DNA of 11,090 nt. Source: an uncultured Oscillospiraceae bacterium (GTDB lineage: Bacteria; Bacillota_A; Clostridia; Oscillospirales; Acutalibacteraceae). Positions 1-8,796 of this stretch are shown one piece after another. Numbering within the stretch: the stretch's first letter is position 1; every line of letters begins with the position of its first letter. Where the stretch lies: assembly GCA_900554165.1 (NCBI GenBank), contig USGR01000015.1, forward strand, positions 1 through 11,090, written 5' to 3'. The position numbers were made by a program, and so were the translations under genes. The notes below the pieces were generated by a model. That model was not told the origin of the DNA. It did not search any database and was given only the letters and a program-made list of their open reading frames with translations.

Positions 1-41
1 GTAGAGGGCCCTATGGTGCAGACGATTTTAGTTTTTTTCAT
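1..41 (-). CDS. pyk: Pyruvate kinase, N-terminal fragment (cut by window edge)
   Basis: Read on the minus strand, an ATG at 41-39 opens MKKTKIVCTIGPST (the final residue from two bases of its codon), which runs off the window. This is the characteristic first strand of pyruvate kinase, the glycolytic enzyme that converts phosphoenolpyruvate and ADP to pyruvate and ATP in the cytoplasm. A GGGGAA stretch (56-51) lies nine bases upstream of the start and can serve as ribosome binding site. A TATGAT box (68-63, minus strand) could be its -10 element, though no clear -35 is visible. The gene is transcribed away from the tRNA and toxin locus, so it marks core chromosome flanking the accessory region. 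Only 13 full codons are present, so identification rests on this short but very conserved motif. Confidence 0.8.
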   Translation of the reverse strand, partial: MKKTKIVCTIGPS

Positions 42-279
42 ATTTTCAGTTTCCCCAATCTTATCATAATTTTATAATTTAAGTCTACACCAAATACAGC
101 AAAAATCAAGTAAATTTTGTATAAAATTAGTATGTCTATTCAATTCGTCTTAGTATATGAAATGAATTAAAAATTGACCATGAATAAATGTGTATTATTA
201 GAGTATGGCATTAAATATGAACTTAATTTTCATTATTATGAATTCTTAATATTTAACATATAAAAATCTTATAAACGTC
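42..279. other. AT-rich intergenic region between divergent pyk and the tRNA gene
   Basis: I see no gene here in any frame. The stretch is very AT-rich and separates two divergent transcription units. The end next to the pyruvate kinase start holds its probable ribosome binding site and -10 box; the other end leads into the tRNA promoter. Confidence 0.6.
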
Positions 280-308
280 TTGACACAAGAACTAAAGTTA
301 GGTAAAAG
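280..308 (+). promoter_or_regulatory. Sigma-A type promoter of the tRNA gene
   Basis: A perfect TTGACA (280-285) is followed after exactly 17 bases by TAAAAG (303-308), which matches the -10 consensus at four of six positions. Transcription would begin near 315, about a dozen bases before the tRNA 5' end. This is the usual arrangement for a bacterial tRNA promoter. Confidence 0.55.
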
Positions 309-325
309 AATTGAGCATACTTATG

Positions 326-403
<78 letters not shown>

Positions 404-411
404 CTTTGGGG

Positions 412-442
412 AGCCGGTCACGTTACTGTGGCTGGCTTTTTT
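412..442 (+). terminator. Rho-independent terminator after the tRNA
   Basis: AGCCGGTCAC (412-421) pairs over ten positions, two of them G-U, with GTGGCTGGCT (428-437) around a six-base loop, and a run of T follows (437-442). It lies nine bases after the tRNA CCA and would end its transcript. Confidence 0.8.
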
Positions 443-573
443 GATTTGCCCAAAATCCGCTAAGCCTGCGCTTTTAGAGGTTTTGCTAAAATATATTTCC
501 TGCTTCATATTTTGAATTGCATACCCTCGACTTTTTATCTGAGTTTAACTAAAACCGGCCGATTTTAACGGCG

Positions 574-606
574 TAACTGTAAAATAACTGTAAAATAACT
601 GTACAA
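574..606. repeat. Three tandem 11-bp direct repeats, possible integrase arm sites
   Basis: TAACTGTAAAA occurs at 574-584 and 585-595, and a third copy at 596-606 differs at one base. The array lies directly beyond the stop codon of the recombinase remnant, between it and the tRNA. Tyrosine recombinases of integrative elements often have such short direct repeats as arm-type binding sites flanking the attachment core. That role is inferred from position only. Confidence 0.6.
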
Positions 607-610
607 AAAA

Positions 611-1057
611 TTACGAAGTCTTTGATTGTACCAGCGAACTCATTGCCGATAAAACACCGCTTAACTGCTCTAAAGCCTCCGGCGTCAGACTGGACAAAAA
701 CTGCATAACCTGCTGCTGATTGTTATCCTGCGCTCTGTCTTGCACAGTGCGCTTCTCATCATGCTGTTTATGATTAGGCTGCACAAGCATCTGATAAGCT
801 TCGTCGAGCTTGTCCTCCTCGCTCTCATCCATAAGCCGGCTGTTTAGAATATGCGTGTATATGCTGAGAGTAGTTTTTACATCTGAATGTCCGAGCATCA
901 TGGATATTTTGCCCATGTGGGTCTTCTGTTCGGCCATAATCGTCGCAAAGGTATGCCGTAAAACGTGCGCATGAAAATCAAAGTCGATGTCATATTTCTT
1001 TTTAAATCGCTCAAAATATGATGTTATGCCGGAAGTAGTAAGCAGCTGATTGACGGC
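611..1057 (-). pseudogene. Tyrosine recombinase/integrase, C-terminal catalytic remnant
   Basis: The minus-strand frame is open from 1057 down to a TAA at 613-611, about 148 codons, with a stop (1060-1058) just upstream. The upstream part reads HAHVLRHTFATIMAEQ, then LGHSDVKTTLSIYTH. These are the HxxR box, the second histidine (LGHS) and the nucleophile tyrosine of the phage-integrase family. The N-terminal arm-binding and core-binding domains and the first catalytic arginine are missing, so this is roughly the last third of a normal enzyme of about 370-400 residues. The C-terminal tail after the tyrosine is longer than usual and rich in Q, E and S. The first ATG of this frame (937-935) has no reason to be a true start because the catalytic HxxR box lies before it. 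The orientation, pointing to the tRNA, fits an integrase at the attachment end of an integrated element that has since decayed. Confidence 0.85.
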
Positions 1058-1166
1058 TTACATTTATGGTGGCATTAATGAATATTGAGATAAAAACGAA
1101 GTAAAAAACAAGTATACATTCACAAAGTTCGACATAATAAACTCAAAAGTGACAAAAGGAAAGATA

Positions 1167-1221
1167 TATAATTTCCATGATATGACAGTATATCGCACAA
1201 AAAATTATTAATTTGGGGAGG
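1167..1221 (+). promoter_or_regulatory. Possible -10 box and strong ribosome binding site of the large RHS gene
   Basis: A consensus TATAAT (1167-1172) lies 60 bases before the start codon, but I see no convincing -35 at the right distance. GGGGAGG (1215-1221) is a strong ribosome binding site 11 bases before the ATG and fixes that start. The preceding 1061-1166 stretch contains no gene I can support. Confidence 0.4.
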
Positions 1222-1232
1222 AAAAACAAAAA

Positions 1233-4200
1233 ATGCGGCGAAAAATAATAAGACTGATATCGGCAGTGCTGATAATGACACTGACGATAAACATGGCACA
1301 GCTTGAAATTTTCGCGGATACCTTTACGCAAAATAACGTGTATGATTTAAGCGGCGGGTATACTGACGAAGAAATAGCAGCTGAGCTTGCCACACGGCTG
1401 CCGGAGGACGGCAAATCGGCGGTGGTCATCGAAGAGCTTGATGAAAAGCGGGACAAATACACCAAATACTTTCTGAATGATGATTTTTCCTTCACAGCAG
1501 CGCAGTATAACGAGCCGGTACACTATCAGACGGAAGACGGCAGCTGGGCTGAGATAGACAACAGTCTCGTAAAGGCGGAAAACGAGGATGGCGAGACGGT
1601 ATACGAGAACAAAGCGTCGGACATAAGGGTGCAGTTCGGCGAAGACAGCCATGCGGAAAAATTGGTCAGCATAGACAACGGCGATTTTGAGATATCATGG
1701 GGTATAAACAACAAAAAGTCCAGTGGGCTGAGGCTGTTTAGCGCATCTGATGAAATAAGGAAGAGCGGCTTTAAGGTAGCCGAGCTTGAGAACAATGTAG
1801 CGACAACAGAAAAGACGCTGACGGAAGCGCAGGCCTTCAGGGCGCAGGCGGCAGAAGAAGATATAGAGGAATACAACAGCGACCGCATGACGGTGGAAAA
1901 CGCGGCATCGGCCGGTGAATATGAAAACATACTGCCGGATGTTGATTTAAAATATGAGCTCAAGGGCGAGACGGTCAAGGAAAATATTGTATTAAACAGC
2001 GTGGGTGCAGCAGATACGGATATATCTTTCAGGATAAATCACACAGGTCTTGACATGCAGGCGAGTGCCGACGGCAGCATAACGCTGATAAGCAGGGAGA
2101 GCGGCGAGGAAGTATACCGGCTGGACGCGCCGTTTATGTACGACGCTGCGGGCGAGACGAGCAGCGCTGTAGAGATGCAGATAACGGCGGTATCGTCTGA
2201 TGAGAGCATACTTACGGTTGTGGCGGATAAGACATGGCTCAAAGATGCATCAAGGGTATACCCTGTCGTTATTGACCCCATTACCCAGACAGCACAGAAC
2301 ATAAAAGAGATATGGGACATAAATATAAGAGAAAACCGCAGTGAGGCATATGACAAATCCAGCAGGAATTTATGGGTAGGCCGAGCATCAAACGGCGACG
2401 AATTCCGCTCCTTTGTGCGCTTTACCGAGCTTCCGGATATAGAGCAAGGCTCACAGGTAGTAGGAGCATCGCTGTACATATGCAGCTATGGTGACCCATA
2501 TGAAACGTCCGACAATAAAATTTTCTCAGCGCATAAGGTAACGGAAAACTGGGCGCAAGACGGCATGCTGTGGAGCACACAGCCGGCGTTTGAAGAGAAT
2601 GCGCTTGACTATACAACATATCACAAGCAGCCTAACGCTGGGCAAACGCTGTGGTATGCACTGGATGTAACAGAAGCAGCGCAGGCATGGTACCGCGGTA
2701 CATCTCCAAACTATGGGCTTGCCTTAAAGGCATATAACCCAGGCAATAATGAAATAATGGTATTTGCATCCTCCGACGTGACAAATGAGGAAGCAGGCGC
2801 CAGGCCGACATTAATGATATATTACCGCAATCATACCGGCCTTGAGGATTACTGGACATATCACAGCCATTCGGCCGGAAACAGCGGTAACGGCTATGTA
2901 AACGATTTTACGGGCAATTTGGTTTTCCAGACAAGAGGAATAAGCATAGGCGACGCAGTAATGCCTTTCAGTCTGTATCTTACCTACAACAGCAGCGATG
3001 CCAATACTCCTGCAACGACGCACTCAACACAGCGCAATCGCTTTGGCTACGGATTTAGGCTAAACGTCGTGCAGCGTGTAGATGCCACTGGAATATCCGA
3101 TTATCCATATTCATATACCGACGGCGACGGCACAAAGCACTACTTCGGCACCGATATGAAGGACGAGGATGGTCTGGGCCTTACATTAACGGTTGAGCCG
3201 GACAATAAGTATAAGATAGTCAACAAGGAAGAAACCTCTAAAATGAACTTTGATGAGCAGGGGTATCTTCGCAAAATAACTGACAACAACGGCAACTGGA
3301 TAAGCTTTAACTATGGCCCGGAAAATGGGGACCATATACTGAGAGACATAACCACAAATACAGGTGCAGTTGCAATTTTGCAATATGACAACGGCGGCAA
3401 TGGCAAGCTGATATCAATGAACGATTACTACGGCCGTACAATGACTTTTCAGTATGAACAGGTGAATTTTCTTACCAATATAACCTATCCTGACGGGACA
3501 ACCACGCGGTTCGATTATGACGGACAAGGTATGCTTCAGTCTGTCAAAAACAATGATAATTCCGGCATATATTACGTCATGTCCGGCGACCGCAAAGTGC
3601 TCGACGTGCATGAAAGAGAGTCAAACTGGGCGTCGGCACGGCGGCTGTATAAGGCGGACTACTATTTAAATGAAACAGTGTTTACCGACGCGATAAACAG
3701 GAGGACGACATATCAGTTTAATTCGGTAGGTCTGACAACGGGTGTATTTGACGATAAGGGAAATGTATCTAGTGCTGATTATTCAGATGAAAGAGAATCA
3801 CAAAATAAGCTTACTGCATCTGCCGGCAGCGCGGGAGCAGCAGTAAACTATATAAAGAACGGCGATTTCAGCAGGAATGGGAAAGAAGCATGGACAGATG
3901 TCGGTACATCCGAAATAGTAAGCGGCGGACTGGTAAGCGGAAATGCTGCTAAATTCTATAGTGCAACGACAGCAACAAACGAACTCAATCAAAAACTGCA
4001 AATAGTAGATGCACTCCTCGCAGGAGAATATACAATGTCTGCATATGTCAGAACCAACAATGTATCCGGCACAGGTGTACGTTTAAAAGCCGGAATATAT
4101 TACATGGGAAATAATACAACAAGATACGTATATTCTGATGCCATAACGGGCACAACCAATTCCGATGTCGATAATGGATATCAAAGGCTGACATTTACTT

Positions 4201-7200
4201 TTGAAGTAGGTAACGCAGAATATGTCGACAGCGTAGGCATAGGCCTCTATGATGCGACCGGCACAGCGGAAGTATGCAATGTTCAGCTTGAAAAAGGAAA
4301 TACAGCGAATCCATATAATATCATAATGAATGGCGGATTTGAAATACCATCAAGTTTGATTGGTCCTATGCGTGTGCCATACGGATGGAATGATCCCGGC
4401 GAGGGCTATGGCGATGATGAACTTGCCCATACTGTTGGATATGGAGACATACGAATTGCCTTTAACGGCGACCCGACGAAATCAAAGTCAATAATGTGCG
4501 GTGTGCCGGTAAGCGGCAGTGAGGGCGATATATATCACCTCAGCGGCTGGATAAACGGCAACGCCATAGTTGAAGGAAGCAGAGATGTAAGAATTTCCGC
4601 AGCCATACTTTATACCAACGGCACGACGCGCTGGGTGGATGCCAAAGCTAATCCTTATGTCAGCGGCGACCAGTTCGTCAGCGCTATTGTTAACACTGAC
4701 GACAACGACCCGACCACTAACCTGAGCTATCATGCGATACACATTTATCTCTGGTCTGCAAACCAGATAAACGACATAATGTTTGACGACATATCACTGG
4801 TTCGCGACTTTGGGGGAAGCTATACCTACGACGATGATGGCAACCAGGTAAGCACGGTTGATAAGGCGGAGCAGGAAAGCTCCTTTGCCTATGATGACAA
4901 CAACACCATATCGAAAATACTAAACCCCGACGGCACATCATATGAATATGCCAAGGATGACAAAAAGAACGTTGTGACGGCTTTCAGCTCCGACGGCCTA
5001 TCGATGGACCTCACCTACGACGGCTTCGGCAACGCCACTTCGTCCAAGACGCAGGGCATATCGTACGTTGGCGCCGTAATACCCGGTAAGAGATATTATA
5101 TAAGGAACAAGTACAGTGGCAAATGCCTCGATTTAAACGGCGACCGGCTGGTACAAAACTCCTATGGAGCTGGATATGCCCCTCAGCAATGGGAGGTAGT
5201 GGACGCCGGTAATGGCTATTACGCATTAAAGAGCGTATACAACGGCAAAGCGATAGATGTGCCGGCGGCGACAAATCAGCCTACACAGCTGCATGTGTTT
5301 GATTACAACAATTCGAGTGCGCAGCGGTTCAAGCTTGAGGTGGATAGATACGGCTGGTACCGCATAAGCCCTGAGTGCGCACCAAATATGAGCATAACAA
5401 ACTTTGGCACGTCTACCGCCGGCGACAACACCATGTGGACGATAGTGTACGCTACGGCACAGGACCAGGAATGGGCATTTGAGCCGGTGGATGCTCCCAC
5501 TGGGGAAACCCCAGAGGCGGACGGCGTGTATCTCATTCGCTCGCTGGCCTCTAACAAGGTGTTGGATGTGAACAACTATGGCACTGAAAACAATACACCC
5601 ATAGTACAGCAGTTCCACCATACAAACAAAAATCAGCAGTTTATGCTGAGGGATGCCGGGGACGGATATTTCAAAATTTCCCCAATGAATGCTCCCGACA
5701 AGATGCTTGATTTCTACGGCCCAAGCAGCTATGATGCCAATCTGCACGCGCTCGTCATAAACAGCGACAGCGGCGCAGATACTCAGAAATGGAAGTTTGA
5801 GAGCGCAGGCAACGGATATTACAAGATAAAGAACAAGGCGTTCGGTACCTGCATAGACCTTCCGCACGGGCAGGTGGAGACCGGCGTAACGCCGATAGAA
5901 TATCCAGACTCCGGCACCGACCAGCAGAAATGGCGGCTGGAAAAGGTAAGCGGCGATATATCGAGCAGCGCAAACTACGACAGCACAACCGGCAAGCTGC
6001 TTTCCGTTACCGACTCGCGCGGGAATACTACGCAGTATGATTATCAGTCCTACCGCGGCACACTTAACAGCACAACCGCACCGGACGGCACTGTAACAAG
6101 CTATACATATAACGATTACAACGACAATCTCACATCCGTAACCTCCGGCAACACCACTGTGAACTATGCATACGACAATTCCAACCGTCTTACGACGATA
6201 ACTCACAACGGCTTCAGCTACGGCTTTGAATACAACAGCTGGGGCGATGTAATTAAAACAAAGGCCGGCGTCAATACGCTGTCTGAAAACGATTATGACA
6301 TAGGCCGCGACCTGCTGAGGCACGTTTATTACGGCAACGGCGGCAGTGTGGAGTATATTTACGACAGCTACTATGACCGCGTAGTTGAAAAGAAGCTTGA
6401 CGGCGCTACTAAATTCAAGTATTATTATGATAACAGAGGTAATCTCGCGCGGTTGACAGATACTCAGGCAGGGATAACTAAGGAATATGCTTATGATCTC
6501 ATAGGCCGCATTTCCGGCATGACAACAAGCAACGGCCTGCGTGCCGACATAAAGTACGACAGCAAAAACCGCGTGTCAGACCAGATATATACTTTAAACG
6601 GTGAAGTAATACGCAAAACAAACTACATGTACGGCGGCGACGGCGATATATACGGCAACAAAATAGGACTCCTCTCCTGCATAAACGATACGGGCGGAAG
6701 AATAAACTATGCTTATGATGACCTTTCTCGTTTAATCGGCCGTGAAATAACAATGGCCAACCGTCCCATAATGATAACCTACGGCTATGAGGACAACGCC
6801 GAAACCGGACGTGCAACAACACTTCTCAATCGCATAGATTACGGCGACTTAGGCGCTGATTATCGCTGCACCTACAATAGCATGGGCAATATCACGCATA
6901 TATATGAAGACGGCGAGCTCATGCTAAGCTATGAATATGATGCTCTCGGCCAGCTGACAAGAGAGAATAATAAGTACTTAAACAAAACATTCATCTATAC
7001 ATACAGCAGCGGCGGAAACATAGCCGAGGTTGCAGCATATAATTATTCTACAGATGAAACAAATCTGACAGGAGCAGAAATAGTATCCGCATATGTGTAT
7101 GGCGACAGCGGATGGAAAGATAAGCTTACGCAGTACAAGGGGCAGACGATAACCTACGACGAGATAGGCAATCCCTTGCAGTACATAGGCGGATTAACGT

Positions 7201-8279
7201 TTGAGTGGGAAGCCGGACGGCAGCTGTCGTCAATAAGCAAGGACGGCGCTTCCCTTGCGCAGTACAGTTATGATGAAAGCGGCATACGACAGAGCAAAGC
7301 AGTAAACGGAGCGGAAATAGAATATTACTATGATGGAAGCACGCTGATAGCGCAGAGAGGGTCAGGACAGAATATAGACTTTTTCTACGACGAGAGCGGC
7401 AGTGCGTATGCGATAAAATGGGATGGCAGCAAATATTACTTTGTAAAGAACCTGCAGGGCGACGTACTTCATATACTGGACAACATGGGCAACGTTGTAG
7501 TAAGCTATGTATATGACGCATGGGGCAAGGTATATTCTGTTACCGGTTCAATGGCTGATACACTTGGTACAATTAACCCTATACGATACAGAAGTTACTA
7601 CTATGACAATGAGACGGGGTTCTATTATCTCAACTCAAGGTATTATGACCCACAGACCTGTAGGTTTATTAATGCGGATGAAATAGTTGCTGGAGTTGGA
7701 AGGGAACTAAATGGATATAATCTGTTCTCATATTGCATGAATAACCCTGTCAATATGACAGATGACTCTGGCAACTGGCCGAAATGGATAGAAAATGCAG
7801 CAAATTGGGTGAACGAAAAAATAGTCAAGCCCGTTAAAAACTTCTTTAATGGTGTATCCGAAGATATCAAAAATTTTGATAAAAAAAATGAAAGTGAACA
7901 AAAAGTTTTTGATTCAAACTATTTTTCTGGCTATAAAGGTTCATTAGTAGTTAAAACTCCTTTCGATGCGTCATTCTCTTTTGGAATTATTGGATTAAGT
8001 AAAGATCAGCAAAATTCAAATACATTAAATCATGAGTATGGGCATACTGTCCAAATGAATAATAAGGGGCTAGTAAAATACACCAAAGAGGTAGCAATTC
8101 CTTCTATTACTATTAATGTATTAGATAGAATGGATAAATTACCTTATGATTATTATGGGGCACCATGGGAAGCAGAAGCTGATATGCTAGGTGGTGTGGA
8201 CAGGAAATATAATAATGAACCTTGGCCAGAAGGTGCATATACTTCATATTTAGATCTTATAAAGTTGTTTTGGGAATAG
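1233..8279 (+). CDS. Secreted RHS/YD-repeat (WapA-like) polymorphic toxin with lectin modules and an HExxH metallopeptidase-like tip
   Basis: This 2348-residue secreted protein presumably delivers its C-terminal tip to neighbouring cells, as known for WapA and RHS toxins. Residues 1-28 are a signal peptide (MRRK, hydrophobic core, IFA before the likely cut). Residues about 30-350 are an acidic region without a clear family match. Residues 351-532 resemble the DNRLRE module (IRENRSEAYDKS, FVRFTELP, WAQDGMLW). Residues 552-860 are the RHS shell start with YD repeats. Residues 872-1028 and 1033-1192 each begin with an NGDF/NGGF motif and look like carbohydrate-binding modules. After a few YD repeats come two ricin-type lectin modules (1280-1425, 1431-1572) with QxW motifs (QQWEV, QEWAF, QKWKF). 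YD repeats fill 1580-2065, and the RHS core 2068-2180 has NPIRYRSYYYD and NSRYYDP. The tip, 2186-2348, has HEYGH at 2267-2271 and PWEAEAD at 2311-2317. There is no LPXTG or other wall anchor at the C terminus. The start is fixed by GGGGAGG. A likely immunity gene follows within 15 bases. Confidence 0.9.
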   Translation: MRRKIIRLISAVLIMTLTINMAQLEIFADTFTQNNVYDLSGGYTDEEIAAELATRLPEDGKSAVVIEELDEKRDKYTKYFLNDDFSFTAAQYNEPVHYQTEDGSWAEIDNSLVKAENEDGETVYENKASDIRVQFGEDSHAEKLVSIDNGDFEISWGINNKKSSGLRLFSASDEIRKSGFKVAELENNVATTEKTLTEAQAFRAQAAEEDIEEYNSDRMTVENAASAGEYENILPDVDLKYELKGETVKENIVLNSVGAADTDISFRINHTGLDMQASADGSITLISRESGEEVYRLDAPFMYDAAGETSSAVEMQITAVSSDESILTVVADKTWLKDASRVYPVVIDPITQTAQNIKEIWDINIRENRSEAYDKSSRNLWVGRASNGDEFRSFVRFTELPDIEQGSQVVGASLYICSYGDPYETSDNKIFSAHKVTENWAQDGMLWSTQPAFEENALDYTTYHKQPNAGQTLWYALDVTEAAQAWYRGTSPNYGLALKAYNPGNNEIMVFASSDVTNEEAGARPTLMIYYRNHTGLEDYWTYHSHSAGNSGNGYVNDFTGNLVFQTRGISIGDAVMPFSLYLTYNSSDANTPATTHSTQRNRFGYGFRLNVVQRVDATGISDYPYSYTDGDGTKHYFGTDMKDEDGLGLTLTVEPDNKYKIVNKEETSKMNFDEQGYLRKITDNNGNWISFNYGPENGDHILRDITTNTGAVAILQYDNGGNGKLISMNDYYGRTMTFQYEQVNFLTNITYPDGTTTRFDYDGQGMLQSVKNNDNSGIYYVMSGDRKVLDVHERESNWASARRLYKADYYLNETVFTDAINRRTTYQFNSVGLTTGVFDDKGNVSSADYSDERESQNKLTASAGSAGAAVNYIKNGDFSRNGKEAWTDVGTSEIVSGGLVSGNAAKFYSATTATNELNQKLQIVDALLAGEYTMSAYVRTNNVSGTGVRLKAGIYYMGNNTTRYVYSDAITGTTNSDVDNGYQRLTFTFEVGNAEYVDSVGIGLYDATGTAEVCNVQLEKGNTANPYNIIMNGGFEIPSSLIGPMRVPYGWNDPGEGYGDDELAHTVGYGDIRIAFNGDPTKSKSIMCGVPVSGSEGDIYHLSGWINGNAIVEGSRDVRISAAILYTNGTTRWVDAKANPYVSGDQFVSAIVNTDDNDPTTNLSYHAIHIYLWSANQINDIMFDDISLVRDFGGSYTYDDDGNQVSTVDKAEQESSFAYDDNNTISKILNPDGTSYEYAKDDKKNVVTAFSSDGLSMDLTYDGFGNATSSKTQGISYVGAVIPGKRYYIRNKYSGKCLDLNGDRLVQNSYGAGYAPQQWEVVDAGNGYYALKSVYNGKAIDVPAATNQPTQLHVFDYNNSSAQRFKLEVDRYGWYRISPECAPNMSITNFGTSTAGDNTMWTIVYATAQDQEWAFEPVDAPTGETPEADGVYLIRSLASNKVLDVNNYGTENNTPIVQQFHHTNKNQQFMLRDAGDGYFKISPMNAPDKMLDFYGPSSYDANLHALVINSDSGADTQKWKFESAGNGYYKIKNKAFGTCIDLPHGQVETGVTPIEYPDSGTDQQKWRLEKVSGDISSSANYDSTTGKLLSVTDSRGNTTQYDYQSYRGTLNSTTAPDGTVTSYTYNDYNDNLTSVTSGNTTVNYAYDNSNRLTTITHNGFSYGFEYNSWGDVIKTKAGVNTLSENDYDIGRDLLRHVYYGNGGSVEYIYDSYYDRVVEKKLDGATKFKYYYDNRGNLARLTDTQAGITKEYAYDLIGRISGMTTSNGLRADIKYDSKNRVSDQIYTLNGEVIRKTNYMYGGDGDIYGNKIGLLSCINDTGGRINYAYDDLSRLIGREITMANRPIMITYGYEDNAETGRATTLLNRIDYGDLGADYRCTYNSMGNITHIYEDGELMLSYEYDALGQLTRENNKYLNKTFIYTYSSGGNIAEVAAYNYSTDETNLTGAEIVSAYVYGDSGWKDKLTQYKGQTITYDEIGNPLQYIGGLTFEWEAGRQLSSISKDGASLAQYSYDESGIRQSKAVNGAEIEYYYDGSTLIAQRGSGQNIDFFYDESGSAYAIKWDGSKYYFVKNLQGDVLHILDNMGNVVVSYVYDAWGKVYSVTGSMADTLGTINPIRYRSYYYDNETGFYYLNSRYYDPQTCRFINADEIVAGVGRELNGYNLFSYCMNNPVNMTDDSGNWPKWIENAANWVNEKIVKPVKNFFNGVSEDIKNFDKKNESEQKVFDSNYFSGYKGSLVVKTPFDASFSFGIIGLSKDQQNSNTLNHEYGHTVQMNNKGLVKYTKEVAIPSITINVLDRMDKLPYDYYGAPWEAEADMLGGVDRKYNNEPWPEGAYTSYLDLIKLFWE
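7788..8279 (+). other. Variable C-terminal toxin tip 1 (zincin-like), within the RHS gene
   Basis: Base composition drops sharply in GC after the NWPKW motif (residues 2181-2185), the end of the RHS core. The tip contains LNHEYGHTVQ, the HExxH signature of zinc metallopeptidases, with both histidines (2267, 2271) as metal ligands and glutamate 2268 as catalytic base. PWEAEADMLGG about 42 residues later offers glutamate 2313 or 2315 as the third ligand, the gluzincin-like spacing and order. The substrate is unknown. This fold is seen in other Firmicutes RHS tips from memory. Alternatives are an autoprocessing protease or an inactive fold. Confidence 0.65.
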
Positions 8280-8282
8280 AGC

Positions 8283-8288
8283 AGGTGG
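8283..8288 (+). promoter_or_regulatory. Ribosome binding site that decides the start of the first immunity gene
   Basis: AGGTGG sits six bases before a GTG at 8295 and directly abuts a TTG at 8289. The spacing makes GTG 8295 the real start. It lies four bases after the RHS stop codon, so translation of the two genes is probably coupled. Confidence 0.65.
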
Positions 8289-8294
8289 TTGAAT

Positions 8295-8717
8295 GTGAAA
8301 AAATTTTTTATTTCTGTTTTGATATGCCTTTTTCTTAGCTCATGTACTCATCAAACAACATATAAGTTATTAAATGATGAGAGTGAGATATCTAACATTT
8401 CAATTATAAACATATCTTTTAATGAGAATGGAGAAATCATACAAACAGAATTGCAACCAATTAAAAATATTGAATCTTTTTTAAACGCGTTTAAAAAGCT
8501 AGATTGCCATATATATTATGGAGATCCGGCTGGCATAACTGAAGAGGGTCAGGAGGCTTGTGTAATAAAAATTTTATACAATAATAGCGAATATGAATTA
8601 ATAAATTGGAATGGTCAGGCTGAATATACATGTGAAAAAGGTTTTAACTTTTATGCTGGATATAGTGTCTTTGATAAAGAGGAGTTTAATTTATTTATTA
8701 ATTCATTTTTAGAATAA
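8295..8717 (+). CDS. Small lipoprotein, putative immunity protein for tip 1
   Basis: From the GTG at 8295 the product has 140 residues. It begins with two lysines, a hydrophobic stretch and the lipobox LSSC with cysteine 17, so it should be exported and lipid-anchored to the outer face of the membrane. The rest is acidic and contains KLDCHIYYGDP, then a short beta-rich portion (IKILYNNSEYELINWNG) and an end FDKEEFNLFINSFLE. I do not recognise a named family. It starts only 15 bases after the RHS toxin gene, in the position where polymorphic toxins carry their immunity gene, and it shares the AT-rich composition of the toxin tip. Protection of the producer against the metallopeptidase-like tip is inferred from position. 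An outer-surface location fits a toxin that acts outside the cytoplasm. Confidence 0.8.
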   Translation: MKKFFISVLICLFLSSCTHQTTYKLLNDESEISNISIINISFNENGEIIQTELQPIKNIESFLNAFKKLDCHIYYGDPAGITEEGQEACVIKILYNNSEYELINWNGQAEYTCEKGFNFYAGYSVFDKEEFNLFINSFLE

Positions 8718-8737
8718 GCCTTTTATTATGTCTCTCT

Positions 8738-8772
8738 CCTCCACCCCGGCTAATGTATAGCCGGGGTGGAGG
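8738..8772. repeat. Perfect 14-bp inverted repeat at the junction of cassettes 1 and 2
   Basis: CCTCCACCCCGGCT (8738-8751) and AGCCGGGGTGGAGG (8759-8772) pair perfectly around a seven-base loop, 20 bases after the lipoprotein stop. The stem is strikingly GC-rich in AT-rich surroundings. No T run follows on either strand, so it is not a standard intrinsic terminator, although it may still stop or stabilise the transcript. Confidence 0.75.
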
Positions 8773-8796
8773 CATAAGCAATCTTAAATCGATGGT

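Noticed and set aside
1..25. The bases near 10-18 resemble the tRNA 3' end at 389-398 and suggested a second, truncated attachment site.
   Set aside because: On the minus strand these bases are the codons of the pyruvate kinase start (CTIGP), which fully explains them.
935..937. ATG at 937-935 as the true start of a small 108-residue protein.
   Set aside because: The same frame continues upstream with the integrase HxxR box, so this codon is internal to a truncated recombinase.
1143..1331. A minus-strand open frame of 62 codons over the RHS promoter.
   Set aside because: It has an odd composition rich in H, C, Y and F, no ribosome binding site, and overlaps the signal peptide region of the RHS gene.
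5226..6323. A 365-codon open frame on the minus strand.
   Set aside because: It lies wholly inside the RHS gene, has no recognisable motif or ribosome binding site, and its residue make-up is that of a reverse-strand shadow of YD and lectin codons.
8289..8294. TTG at 8289 as start of the first lipoprotein.
   Set aside because: The ribosome binding site abuts it with no spacing; GTG at 8295 has the right distance and gives a normal MKK signal start.
8738..8772. The 14-bp inverted repeat as a standard intrinsic terminator.
   Set aside because: No T run follows the stem on either strand, so it is listed as an inverted repeat.
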